A DNA stretch of 64,000 nucleotides, from positions 744,001 through 808,000 of the forward strand of contig JAVHKY010000077.1 in NCBI GenBank assembly GCA_035079385.1, given 5' to 3'. Source of the DNA: Aspidiotus rigidus (lineage: Eukaryota; Arthropoda; Insecta; Hemiptera; Diaspididae). Shown piece by piece: positions 1 through 13,600 of the stretch. The first letter of the stretch is position 1. Each line of letters opens with the position of its first letter. The position numbers and the translations under genes are program-made. The notes under the pieces were generated by a model. The model had not been told where the DNA came from and did not search any database. It worked only from the letters and a program-made list of their open reading frames with translations.

Positions 1-430
1 CAAGAAAATTCTAAGGATGTTACAAAAAAATTATAGGTATGTAGTGATATTTCAAAAAAGTCCTGCCGTCGTTCCAGAAAAATCATATCAAGGTTCCAAA
101 AAAATCCTAGCAACGTTCCAAAAAATTTCTAAGGTTGTTCCAAAAGAGTAGAAGCAGCATTCCAAAAAAATCATTTCAATGTTCCAGAAAAATCAAAGCA
201 ATGATCCCAAAAAAATTATACTTACTTGGTGATATTCCAAAAAAATCCCAGCTGTGTTCCCTGAAAATCCTAAGAATGTTACAAAAAAATTATAGCACTG
301 TTCCAGAAAAATCATAGGAGTCTTCCAAGAATATCCCAGCAACGTTCCAAAAAAATCAAAGCAGTGTTTAAAAACAATTAGAGCAATGTTTAAAAAAAAA
401 CCACAAGGATGTACTAGAAAAAGCAAAGCC
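1..430. repeat. Minisatellite, ~22-24 bp unit
   Basis: Degenerate tandem copies of a unit close to GTTCCAAAAAAATCATAGCA run from the window edge to about 430, with point changes and small length shifts between copies. The array probably continues to the left of the window. The short open frames across it are by-products of the repeat and are not genes. Confidence 0.85.
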
Positions 431-560
431 AATTATTTTTCGAGCTCTTACTGTCATTGGTTTGTGGAATTTTCTTTCCCTTATTGTACACATGTGTGGT
501 GTGCGTTTTTATTCTTTTTTGCGTACAATAAAATCCATGACTCAAAAAAAAAAACAGAAA
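431..560. repeat. End fragment of a dispersed TIR repeat
   Basis: The stretch around TTTGTGGAATTTTCTTTCC followed by GGTGTGCGTTTTTATT recurs almost unchanged near 34320-34395. There it sits beyond the right end of a larger dispersed repeat. I read it as a broken copy of that family. It has no coding potential. Confidence 0.5.
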
Positions 561-567
561 TCGTCAA

Positions 568-1880
568 TTTGGGCCTTTTTTGAGAATCAACAGAATTGTA
601 ACAGGGAACCTGCTTTATGGGGGGCTGTTTGAGAAATTTGCCGTGCGCCGTCCCTTGTCGCCGTCCAGCGAAAAACTTGGAAAAATTTCGACTCTCGAGC
701 CATATATGATAGGAGAGGGACTTAGAAAAACGACGGCTTCCTCAACGAAGTTAAACGAGGAACGCAGGGAACCTGTTTTATGAGTCAAATGGGATTTGTT
801 ATTGAAAATTCAAGGAAGCCTAGACCTAGATAAAGCTAGTATAAAGAAGGCCTAGACCTACTATAACCCTAGTATAATATATTTTGAGAATCTAAATTTT
901 TCTCGAATCTCCAGCTATATATGATAGCTCGAGAGTCGCAATTTTTTCCAAGTCCCCCTCCTATCATATATAGCGCGATAGTCGAAATTTTTTCAAGTCC
1001 CTCTCCCATCGTATATGGCTCAAGAGTCGAAATTTTAACAGGAAACCTGTTTTATGAGGGGCTTTTTGAGAAATTTGCCGTGCGCCGTCCGCCATCCAGT
1101 GAAAAACTTGGAAAAATTTCGACTCTCGAGCCATATATGATAGGAGAGGGACTTGGAAAAATTTCGACTCTCGAGCTATATATGATAGGAGGGGGACTTG
1201 GAAAAAATGTCGACTCTCGAACTATATATGATAGGAGGGGGACTTGGAGAAAATTTCGACTGTCGAGCCATATATGATAGGAGAGGGACTTAAAAAAATA
1301 ATAAAGACGGCTTCCTTAACGAAGTTAAACGAGAAACGCAGGGAACCTGTTTTATGATTCGAATGAGATTTGGTATTGAAAATTCAAGGAAGCCTAGATT
1401 TGGAGAACCCCTCCTATCATATATACGAGTAGCTCGAGAGTCGAAATTTTTCTAAGTCCCTCTCCTATCATATATGGCTCGAGAGTCGAAATTTTTCCAA
1501 GTCCCCCTCCTATCATATATAGGTCGAGAGTCGAAATTTTTCCAAGTCCCCCTTCTATCATATATAGCTCGAGAGTCGAAATTTTTCTAAGTCCCTCTCC
1601 TATCATATATGGCTCGAGGGTCGAAATTTTTCTAAGTTTTTCGCTGGACGGCGCACGGCAGATTTCTCAAATAGCCCCCCATAAAACAGGTTCCCTATTA
1701 ACAGGTTCCCTGTTAAAATTTCGACTCCCGAGCTATATATGATATGAAAGAGACTTGGAGCAATTTCTACTCTCCAGCTATCATATATAGCTAGAGAGTT
1801 GAAATTGCTCGACTTTCAAACTATATTACACTAGGCTTATACTAGCTTTATCTAGGTCTAGGCTTCCTTGAATTTTTTCA
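568..1880. repeat. Composite repeat with 45-bp tandem units in both orientations
   Basis: A block built from three recurring modules. The first is a palindromic AACAGGGAACCTGTTTTATG segment. The second is a GC-rich TTGCCGTGCGCCGTCC segment. The third is a 45-bp unit that reads approximately GGAAAAATTTCGACTCTCGA then GCTATATATGATAGGAGG. Several 45-bp units lie in plus orientation at about 1105-1290 and about five in minus orientation at 1410-1630. Outer AGGCCTAGACCTA segments at 815-880 and 1800-1875 are inverted to each other, so the whole block is a large imperfect foldback. Related copies lie near 7640, 8580, 16370, 23860, 26140, 41750 and 45240. The open frames reading ISTLEPYMIGEGL are translations of the repeat. 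Confidence 0.8.
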
Positions 1881-3009
1881 ATATTTTCTCCAAATTCTTG
1901 GCTAAATTTTCTGAAGAATCTACCAAACATAACGAGACAGTTTCAAGAGTGTATTCACACCAGGGGCTAGCGTCAGAGATGAACATTTCGTAAAAAGTTC
2001 GAGCGAAATACGCGAGTTCACATCGATATTTGCCATGTGCTGTATGGTACCAATACCGGTAATGTATTTTTTTTTTGAGAGAGATATTTAGACTGTAAAG
2101 CGCACAAGTAATCTATTTTTCATCGTACAATGGCTGGAAAATCATCAATTTCTATTGTAAAGTAAGTAAGCTACCAACGAGAGGTATACTTGCTGCCTCC
2201 TTTTTCCTCAGTATTTCGAAAAACCTTCTTTCCTCATGTAAACTGTTGAGAGAAATATTAGGTACGTTTTCATGAGAAAATGTATGAAGAAGAGATTATT
2301 ACAGTTGATTGATGCATCATCAATCATTAATTTTATTTTCATTTAGAGAGGGAGTGAGCTCATTTGAATAAGAATGGAAGCTTTCAAAGTTTTCAAGAAA
2401 AGAATGCTTGCAAATTATACACTACGTGGCTAGTGGTCGACATTCCTCGTTTCTTTTTGGCTCAGGAATGGGTTGATTATGGACTGGTTAGCTTGAAACA
2501 ATATTGCCCAATTTATTTCCGTTTCATTCGTTGCCATGATTTTTCGCAATACGAAAAGTAGAAGAAAAATTTGGAAACTGTACACCGAAATGAACCTCGA
2601 AGAAAAAGAGTCGCACGCCTATTATCTGTTGAACTTGGCGAGTCAAATTTTTTAAATATCATAAACCTATAAGTTACCGTAAAACAACAACAGAAAGAAA
2701 ACCTGCTCTCCCCATACACTCCTCTCAACGCGCTCTTGACCGGAAATTCTCAACGTACAATTTACAAGCTTCCTGCGCAAATAATTAATTAGTTAATTAA
2801 CTCGCACGCGTTTCCATTTATTTATATGTAATGGTACACTTGTATTTGAGACAATATTTTATTGTCCTCCACGTACAGAACGATAGTCGGATAAAATCAG
2901 TGCCTAAGTTTGCTACCTCGAATATACTTACTACGTTAATAGCGGTTGCATAAGTGAATTTTTGAAATTCTTAGTATTTTAATCCTAATTTATTTGAACC
3001 GTTTGACAA
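1881..3009. other. Upstream region of the CRAL-TRIO gene, no gene seen
   Basis: AT-rich sequence without a recognisable coding region. The promoter and any untranslated first exon of the plus-strand gene starting at 3010 should lie here, but I cannot place a transcription start. Confidence 0.5.
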
Positions 3010-4579
3010 ATGTACTTAGAACTGTATGACGAGAAACAACTGGATGAGCTCTACGGCGAATTTGGAGCCACCCATGACTCTATAGCGCGAGATGTTCAAT
3101 ATTTGAAGGAATGGTTGGAAAAACAACCTCATCTACCAAACGTTAAAGGTAAGCGAACTCATAGAATTACAGCTATTAGGGGAGAAAACGTTTTTCCGCG
3201 TACGTTTTTCAAAAAAGAGTGAAAATCTTTTAAAACGATCGGGGTGCGAGTCTTCCGGAACAACGGATAAGAAAAGAGGTACAAAGAGTATCAACCTATC
3301 TTTCAGAAATTTCATTCCGGCTCTTAGGTGAAACGCCAAGACTCCTGAAAAGAATGAATAAGAAGAAAAGCCACTATCTGGACCAATTTCAGTCTTCATT
3401 TTCTCGGATTACACGATTTGAAATGACATTGGCCAGATCTGGAAGACACAATATTTTGTTCTTTTTAATGACACAAAATCGGCAATTTCAATACAAACTG
3501 AAGCGCTCGAAGTGTTTACAAAAATAAAAATAATTATTATAAAAGTAAAAGAATAATCTTGTCCTGATGGAAAATATAATATAATTAGGGAGTATGTTGA
3601 CTCCGAAACGTCGGAATTAAATTTTAGTAATTAATAGGTATCTGGTGGCAGTGCCTCTTAAGTTTGAATTTTAATTTCAAAAATAATGTTAATAAATTAA
3701 ATATAATGATAATTAATTCTTCACACAGGCTTACATTACAGTCAAAATGGGTTTTGCTCGACATGGTCGACCCCTTTTGCTTTTTATTTGGCTGTAGGAA
3801 AAATAGTTGTGAGTTTCGGACGTATCGCTATCTAGGCCTAACACGCTGAACATCTATATTTTATCCTTATTCTTGTAGTTGGTAGTACTTGTCGTGTATC
3901 TGTTCCAAATTTCTTTTGACGTAGTGATTTGCGTTCCAAACTCTACGCATTGTAACCGAGTTCGAGCCACTCTCCTCTTCTTACGAAAGAGAAATATTAT
4001 TTTCCCTTCCACAGAACCATCACACTATCATCGTATTCGTAAAATTCTTCAACACCAGTACCATCAGCCATCATCAAGGAACAACATAATAGGGCACAAA
4101 AATGAAAAATTGGGAAATTCCTTTCTTATCCTTGGACTCTCTGCCCTCCCTCATGCCAATACTATCAAACTGAGAATTTATCTGTCTCTCACTTTTTCAC
4201 CTGCCCTTCTCTCGTAAACATCAGATATTTATTTTTTGTTCCTCCCATACATAATAAAAGAAGCTCCGGGGAAAACACGGGATTTTCAGTATTTTGTTCA
4301 GCCCATCCTGAACCATTTTCAGCGTAGAAACGTTTGCTCCAGCAAATTTTTTTTTTTTTTTTTTCATTTGCCTACACTATACGGCTCTGGCTACGATCAG
4401 TAATACTAGAGGTGGCTGCTCAGTCATGGCGCAGGCGCCATACCCCGTCTGCTCTTTCCAATAACTCAGAACCATAACCAACCCCCTAAACTTCCTCCGA
4501 TCCCCGTATTACTCTACAGATCTATTTCATCCGAACATCTCTCCCCGAGCTAATAACCCGTTAAGTAGTCGAAGAGCTC

Positions 4580-4612
<33 letters not shown>

Positions 4613-7600
4613 CAACTGAATATCAAAAACAGTATAATTTAGGCAAAAGAGTGCATCCAATGAAGGATAAATATGCGTCAGCGGGTGACTCGGGTACCAC
4701 TACTTTGTTTCGAAAAATTGATATTTTTTTGATCATCGTATAAAAATTTTCGTTCAGAAGTTTCCGTTCATTTTTCGAATAATTTCGATCAATCAACTAT
4801 TTTTATGCGCAAGTGGTTTTTGTTTTGTTTTCGTGCAGTTTTATACTCCTTTTTAAAAAATTTTTTTTTTAGTATTTTAAGTGATTATCGCCTCAAAATC
4901 GAGTTTGCATAACCAAAAAGGTGCATTTTTATTCAGAGTAAATTTCATTGATAAATTCAGTATTCGGTTGATTAAAGAGGTAATGTGGTCGTTTCTCTTT
5001 TTCTCGTACGAGTTCGAGATTTCGTGGGAAAAACACTTAACTTACATTTACAAGGTTATAATGAGAACGCTGCGTATCTTTTTCACCTTGTTTTGGCCTC
5101 ACTCTGACCCAAATTATCCCGCACAGGTTACAGTACGCGATTGACCATCGGGGTTGAGTGAGCTGCATAGTGTCTGAGTTTGGTCACCATTAAGAATGAG
5201 GGCTCAAAAGTAAACCGTTTTACTGTACAGACTAGTTGATGATACGTATAATTCAACAATGACGCATAGGCATGGGCAATATCACCAAAAATTATAACGG
5301 GCGAAATTGCGTTTTCATATTTTGGAAATTTGTGAGGAGGACGGACTTAATCAATGATTGATGGCAAATCTGTGGGTACGAAGCTTTTATTGTCCAGTAG
5401 AAGACACTCGCGAACTGTAATAATTTTTCCAAGACTTTTCTAATATGTACATAGATGCTGTTGAGGACGCTTTACAGACTTCATATCGAACTCTGCAGTC
5501 CTCGGTGTAATGAAATCTTACAAATCAAGTACCTGAAACGAGAAGTTTTCTTCTTCCACTTGTTTCCTAAAATCTCGCTTTCCTCAACAAACTGCTCATT
5601 TTACAGTCTTACACTGGCATTGTCGTTGTTTTTATGTTGAACCTATTTATCGTTATTATCAGTTCCTGTATGGCAGTCTACTACGTAAAAAAACTTGTTT
5701 GTTTTTTGCAAAGAAAGTTCTTCGTCGTGCTATAAGAACTAAAATTAAACCATCAGCTCGATTTTCTCGTTTCTTCTCGACCATTTTGAATCTACGTTTG
5801 ACTTGTAGTCGGGCCCGCATCCGAAGCTCGAATCAATTTGTAGTAGAGGCTCCGTGAAAGTTTTAGTGGTTGAACTCTCCACACCTTATTCTGTTTTCTT
5901 TGTTCAACGTAGTAGTGGCGTCTTTGCACTAGAGTGGTATTTTTAACTGAGGGGATAGCTCATGACATCTCTGGAGGAGGCTAAGCCTTCCCTCAACCCC
6001 CTCAACTAAGGGCCTGTTTGTAGTTATGGACAAGATAGGTAATAATTTAAAGTATTCATTGAAGGACCACAACACGATAACTGGGCGTCCATAATTTAAG
6101 AGGGGGGAGAGGAGATGCTGCTGAATCTCATGGAGAGATGTCAGCAGCAAAGGGAGAGGTGATTGCAGTTTAGGAAGAAGAACTTTCTAAAATCTTGACT
6201 CTAATCTACCAACACTACCATCTAATCGACCAGCAATGTCATCTATTCTATCGGCAGCACTAATATCTAGTCCTTTGACTACATATTACATAGATATGCC
6301 ATACTAATAAGAACATGAAGCCAAACAAATCAATTTTGAGAAGTGACTAAATGCGCCCTCTTTTTCCAAGAAAAACATGTGTAAAATTGGCTGATAACGA
6401 AGACGTGCCACTTTTGGTATTTTTCATATTTGATATCTTTTGTCTTCTTATCAGTATGGCATATTTATGTAATATATGGTCGGAGATCTAGTGTACCAGG
6501 ACAACTCTTTAGTTTACCAGTACTACCATTTAGTCTATCAGCACTAATATCTAGTTTACTAACACTATCATTTAGTTTACCAGCACCAATACCTATAGTT
6601 TACTAGCACTATAATTTAGTCTACCAGCTGGATAATCTATCCTACCAACACTACCATCCAGTCTCTACGAGCAACGCCATCAGCTAGTCTAACAGCACTA
6701 CCACCTAGTCTATCAGTACTACTGCTTAGTTTACCAGCACTACCCTGGTAGACCGCAGATGGTAGTGCTGATGTACTAGATAGTGCTGGTAGGCAATACT
6801 AGACTTATAATGGGGTGAAAAGGTTCGGTGACTAAGAAATAGATATACTACACTTACACTTGATATCAGACCGAATAGCCTAACATACAATTTACTGGAG
6901 TTATACGGATATACAGATTAAAAATGGGAGCATATGAGTGAAAGCCTAATACCTATAATCCCCATTTCGCTTTTTTATGCAGCTTAGCGGACATTAAATA
7001 TGATCTTTATTCACTTGTCTCTGCCAGAACATTTTTTTTCTCGGCGTCAATTTTTTAAAAGCTATCACAGAAAGTTCGAATATTTTCATTTTTATCCATC
7101 AGTACGTTGTGTCATAGCTTGAAACAATTAATGCTCGTCTATATACGTTGATAAAATATCTGTAGAAAAAGGTCCAGAATAGAAAACACCGATTCTTACA
7201 GTTTTTAGAGATGATTCAAATAAATAGCGACGTACGGATCTAGGAATTGGAGACAGGAGAGTAAAAAGTACGGGACGACTTCTTTTTTTTTTTCACTTGC
7301 ATGGAAATAAATTAAAATCGTCCGCTTTCTCCAGCTCCATCTCGGAGGGATTCTTCCCATTTTTCTCTCCTATTTGAAATTGGAGTACCGAGGAGTCTGA
7401 ATTTTTTTGAGCTCCTGATGCGGAAAAAATGTCCGGCCAGGTGGCCGGTAACCTAACCCAACTTGATATGTAGGAGGATAAAACCTAATCTAACTTCACA
7501 ATAGGAGCTAGGCAGACCTAAAAATATTATGGAAATTGAAATTCTCCAAGTCCAGCTTCGAGCTAAATAAGGGTGTTCGACTTGGAAAAATGTGGACCAT

Positions 7601-10600
7601 CAAAATTACGAACAACAATTTTGTGTAGGTTAGTTTTAGCAGGACAGCGCAAGGCAAATTTTTTCAAAATAACCCCCCGTAGAACAGGTTCTCTGTCAAA
7701 AATTTGACGTCCTGCCATTTGTCTGACCTACTCTAATGAAGGAGTTAAACTTCGAAAAAACTTATGTTTTATGGAGCACGTGGAACCTGAAAACTGTTGA
7801 CGTATCAGATCTATGACATCGTCAAAGTTTGACGTCAAAGGCCCGCTATTTGGAGCTATATATAATAGGAGGAATTTGAAAAAAAAAACTCATCTATGAC
7901 GTCATCAGATTGTCACGTCACAAGGCTCACCTGTGACGTCATCAAGTTGTGACATCACAGACCCAGACTTTGGAGCTTGATATGATAAGAGGGGGACTTA
8001 AAAATAGTTACGTGAATAAGGGGCGATTTTTCAGGCATGTTGATAATCAGTGAATGTTGATAATTTTATCAAATACTTACCGATTTCTCATCCATAATTT
8101 CTCTCCTTATGGATCGAATGACTTCAAATTTGCAAGGTTTCTTGAAAATACTTATTTCCAGCATATTCCCAAGTTTCAACTCGGTCGATCTGATATAAGG
8201 TCGTGCAGAGGATAGTAACTAGCGAGAAACCACGTTATAGCACAGTTGACCCGCTCCACGACCTTATATCAGGTCGACCAAGTTGAAACTTGGAAGTATG
8301 CTGGAAATAAGTATTTTCAAGAAACCTTGCAAATTTGAAGTCATTTGATCCATAAAGAGGAAATTTATGGATGAGAAATCAGTAAGTATTTGATGAATTA
8401 TCAACATTCACTGTAACATATGACACCGTTCTCTTCGACATATATGATACAAGGGGGAGAATCTGATTTTTATTTATTGCGTTTGAAGTGTTGCATATCT
8501 GGCTCATTAAAGGGACTAAGTCAATTGGTGTATGAAGCATTGCATATCTAGTTACACGAGGGGCTATCTTTCAGGCTATATACACCGACCAACGAGCTAT
8601 ATATGATAGGAGGGGGACTTGGAGAATTTTCGAGCTCCGAGCTTTGCGGACCTGCTGGACGGCGGACGTTTTTTCCGAAAAAAAAAACCGATAAAACTGG
8701 TTCCCTATTAAAATTTTGACTTCGCGGAGGTTTATGTAAAAAGAGCCTCCGTTCCATAAGAAAGGGTGGGAAATAACTGCACTTCAAAATAGAACGTATG
8801 AACTTCAGAGAAGAAGAAAATACCGTCAAAAAAGAACAATCAGCAGCAGATATATATTTTCACTTCAAAATTGAAGAAATGACGATGTAATAGTACATTT
8901 GAACATCAAAAAAATACATCGAACTTGCTGATAGTAGATGAGCGGTACAATAGTAGAACTGAACATCAAATAAATATATAGAACTTCTAAAAGATACTTT
9001 TTTGAAACAATAATTTTATTGCAATAGAAGGGCGCGTTTGGCCTTTGAAGGGCGACCTCGCTTCCGCTTTTACCCTAGAGGTATACGGCTCATCATCACT
9101 TTCACATTCGTCGTCATTGCTCGCGGAAAAATCATCAACATACGAATAAGTAATGTCGTCTGTCATTTTTAAAAAATTCACTCATCAATCACAATAGAAT
9201 ATAGGGAAACACAGGATGCATGTCGAAGCAATGTTCAAGGAATAATGGGACTGTACGGTGTCCTCGCGTCATCTGCAGGTACAGTATATCATACGCAAGA
9301 ATGCAAGAATACACTCGTAATTTATCGCTGAATTGTAGATACCGCCTAACTACAAGTTCATCCTTTCTTTAAAACCTGTATCACACACACCCTTCGTTGT
9401 AGTTCATTATTGATCGCTAATTTGTACGAACATAAAAGTTGATCACTTTTTTCTATAAGTTCAATCATACTTTACTACAGCGCTTCATTTGTAGCTCATT
9501 TCTTCTGAAAAGCATGTTTATTCATTTTTTTATGTAGTTCAAGATTTGTCGCTGAAATGTTCTATTTTGTACGGGCAATATAATTTCACCCCATAAGAAA
9601 TACATTGAATGGAGGCCCTTTTTAGTCATACGTCATCAATTATAATGGGAGGGAGACTTGAAAAAATTTTGACTTTCGAGTGATATAATATGTGATACGA
9701 GGGGGATATGTTACAATTTCCTTCGGTCAAATTTTTGTATGTTACCATAATTGTTTTTTTGGGCTGTGGCAAGGTATTACAGTATTCCATAACTTCAGAA
9801 ACAATAAGCTGAATAGTTTCTTTTTTTGATTGAAAATGACTGAACAGATCCTTGAATGAAATATTTTTAATACTACTCGCTGGTGTTTATAGAAAGTTGA
9901 AATTCTGCGTGCTATTTTCGTTCTAGTGAGGGTTTTTAAAGAATTTGGAATGTATCTGTCAAATACAAGTCACACTTCTTCAAAATTTTGAGTAATTTGA
10001 ACCAATTTTTGTAAAAAAGCTAATAAAAAATCCTTCATAGTTATAATTTGGTCAGTTTTAGTAACTGTATAAACCAAGGCCATACCATTGATTATTATGA
10101 CTTTTTTACTAAAGCATTCAACAATTAAAGAATTTAGAGATGTACCAGAAGTAGAAGATATCTCGCATTGCCTTTTTTAATTAGATCTTCTAATTTATAA
10201 AGCATTTTGGATTTATCAGAGGCTAAGAGTAGAGATCCATTGCTAGCAAATAGAGATTGAGGTATCACACTGAACTTAAATTGCATTACAGTATATAGCT
10301 TCTTTTATATCCCAGGGCATTTCCTTGCAGCAATAACAAATCTTTGAAGAAGATTCCTTTCCTCCTTAATTTTAATGACTTCATCCTTAACTTTAACTTC
10401 TTGTACAAGATTTTTCTTAGAAAATATCTTTAATTTTTGATCCCAAATTGAAAGAGTTCCCTCATTCAATCTTTTTTTTAACAAAAAAGACTATGGTTGG
10501 GATGTTGATCCCAATGGTAACTACAAGGCAAAAACTACAATCAAAATTCCAGCTCCTTTCGCTGTAATTGAATTGATTAATAAATGCGGATGTCGAAAGA

Positions 10601-13600
10601 AGTGTTTGGGAAAGTGTGGGTGCTTCAGAAATAAAATGAACTGCTCTGAACTTTGCGCGTGTAATGCAGAATGTGACAACAACGACAACAAGAACGGTGA
10701 CCTGGAAGAATATGATGAAGTTTATGACAGTGACAAAGAGAACAATGAATTCTGAGAAAATAATTCATGGGAAATAAAGGAAAAATAATCATAAGTTGAA
10801 AATAATTGTAATATTTATCAGAATTGCTTTGTAAACTGAATCAAACAGCTATTGACTCAAATGTATAATAGTCCCTTTCAGTAAAATTACCATAGAAATT
10901 ACTTTCTATTGAAAATTCATCATTAATAAAATGTTTGCGAGGTAAGAGGAGGGGCGGGGGTGGAGCTTTTGAAATGAGGGTAGGGTGGAGTGAAGTTGTC
11001 TTGATTCTCATTCGAAAGGAAATTGAATTCTCATATATTTCACTGTATGTTTGGAATTTCTCATTAAGAATGTAAAAAAATGTGATTCTTTGTTTTTCTA
11101 CCATGTTTTTTCAAATTTAAAGCGTGAGGATTGTTCAAGATGAAATTTTCATAAGAAGTTAAGTTGTAGAAGAGATATAATGGAACAACTTTTGTTTGAA
11201 AACTTTTTTAAAAAGTCAATATTTCTCGAGATAAACGAGCTTTTTAGATTTGGGGGGTGGTACCTTGGAAAACGGGGAGTGAGAAAAATAGGCATACAGG
11301 CTATATTTGTTTGTCTGAGCATGTAGAACAATAATCAATCATAAAATTGCTTTTAACAGCCACATCGAGCTGACGGGTTTTTCTGTACAACTGGGACCCT
11401 ACTAGTAACCAAGTATTCTTCCAAGACTTGAACATTTTCAATACAAAGCCAGCACTGCTAAATGTTGACTACAATAATATGACAGATTCGACAATCAGCG
11501 CTCCTTGCGGATGAACAGTTAATTCAAAATTGGTATTAAGACGCTATAAAGGGAGATATAATAGCACTCTATCTTATATAGGATTCCCATATCATCAATT
11601 CTGTTTTCAAGTTTACGACACATTTCGATGCCTGCACCCATTTTCCAGTCCTGCGTTTTGGCGTAGTATGACGTCATTAAAGCACAGAAAAATGAAGCAG
11701 CCGTCAGCTGGAAAGTTAATCCTGCACAAGATGGAGTCCTATTATGTCTCTTATTCTATAGTTTTATTGGTACAAGCAAAACGAGCGTTATAGACAAATC
11801 TCCATTGACGTCATAAAATCAGTTACAGTTGGCAAGAGCACTTTTCTGGGTTCACAAAACTTTTGATTCGGTTGACCCCCATAAGAAAAACAACTAGAAG
11901 AGATATAATCTATGAATAAAAATTATGATAATTTATAATTTGCAAGGTTCCTAGCAGTCGTTCCTAAATTTTTTGTTACTAAAAATTTTAAAAACACAAT
12001 GATCTTTGCTCACTTTTTTTTTCAGCGTAGTCAAGAGGTTTGTAAGCTTCATAGGCAACACTGATTTCCTGTTGAGAAAGATTTTCAAGTGTGCTGGTTC
12101 ACACTTGCGGCACGGCTGTTGGCCACGTCCACTTCGTTTGAGATGCAATTGTGGAGGTTTTGTTCCTCTACTGTGCCAGTTCACAGAAGAGTCACATCAG
12201 CGGAACAATGCGCTGGTGCACAATGTTCTTCAACTGTGACGCTGCTGGGCCAGGCATAAAGAAGTCACACTACTCGCAGACAATGTTTAGGTAGTCAATT
12301 GTATGAGGCAAAATTTCACAAAATAATTGGCGGAACATATCCGTCACATCTCTTCCATAAGACAGTTTTTCTGATAGACCTTTGTTTGGGCCACTTAAGT
12401 TATGTGGCGTCATTTTGGATGTACAGTAATAAGTTTATCTATCTATAAATTATTAATGATACAACAATACTATAATAAACGTCAAAATAACTAACTCTAT
12501 TTCCACGAACGAATAACTCTTTGTTGTACATTTCAAAATCATGCGGGCATGACAATTGTGACGATATCTTTTGAAAAAAGTTGAAGAATATAATCGTTTT
12601 CGCGGATAACTGAACGCTAATTGATAAACGCAGAAGAGACGCGGAGATTCTTGACCGAACGTAATTTGGCCAAAAAGGGTGATACAAATGAATGAAAATA
12701 CCACAATTTCTGTTTATTTAAGCTACATTAGCTCACGCATTTATTCTCAAAGAGGAATGCGTGCCAATTCTAACACGTGCCGCAAAAGAAGAGTCCCACA
12801 CACAAGGCTTATGTAATAGTACAAAGGTCTCGGAAACGTTAGTTCGAAGCCGTCCTCTCGAAAAGTTTTTTAAAAAACGAATGCGTAGGCTTCTTAGAAA
12901 ACTGATGAGTAGTTATATCCTCTACAAGTACCGTTATTCCGAAGATTAGATTTCATCGTTTCAAAATTACATCTACAAAATGTTTCGAATGTGTCACTAT
13001 AGCCAGTTTTAAATTTTCAACATCGCGACGAGAGATTTCGGGATAAAATAATGGCATCTCGCTGAGAGCTCGGAATTGTACCTACAACGTATGTATAGAG
13101 TGCAGTGAAGGGGGTTGAAAAAAAATATATAAAAATTACAGAAAACTAAAAACTATTTACTCTTACAGAGGAATACATTTTGATCAGTACCATCTCATAG
13201 GAGTCACAATCTTTTTCGAGTATACATGCTCGATTATTGATAGATATATCATTCAAATATAAGTAGCCGTTACCATTATAGAAAAGTGATATTATTTGAA
13301 GATACAAGTCTGAAAGAGACGTCATTTGATTAACGATCAATTTAAGAGAAATAGAAAGGAATCAAGCTGATTGAATCCAAAACAAGACTCCTGATCCGTT
13401 CAGCAAAGAAGGAGTCATGGAGATCTTTTGTCGCCAATATCAATGAACCTGTTTCTAATGCCTCTATGTAGAGAGACATTAAGAAATTATCAGGGAGGTT
13501 CTCTTCTCATCAAATTAACCACATAGAAATGAATGATTCAATCTTTACACACACACAGGATGTAGCCGAAGCACTTGTCTCCCACTTTTCTTCTGTCTCA

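Noticed and set aside
921..1606. Open frames on both strands with repeated GKISTLEPYMIGEGL peptides
   Set aside because: They are translations of the 45-bp tandem repeat, appear in both orientations, and match no protein.
3879..4217. 112-codon plus-strand frame
   Set aside because: No domain, no splice context, and composition like the flanking intron.
6220..6790. CRISPR-like array
   Set aside because: Units are contiguous and degenerate with no unique spacers, and the sequence is eukaryotic; it is a minisatellite.
11951..12239. GC-richer overlapping frames on both strands
   Set aside because: No recognisable domain in either reading; too weak to call a gene or pseudogene.
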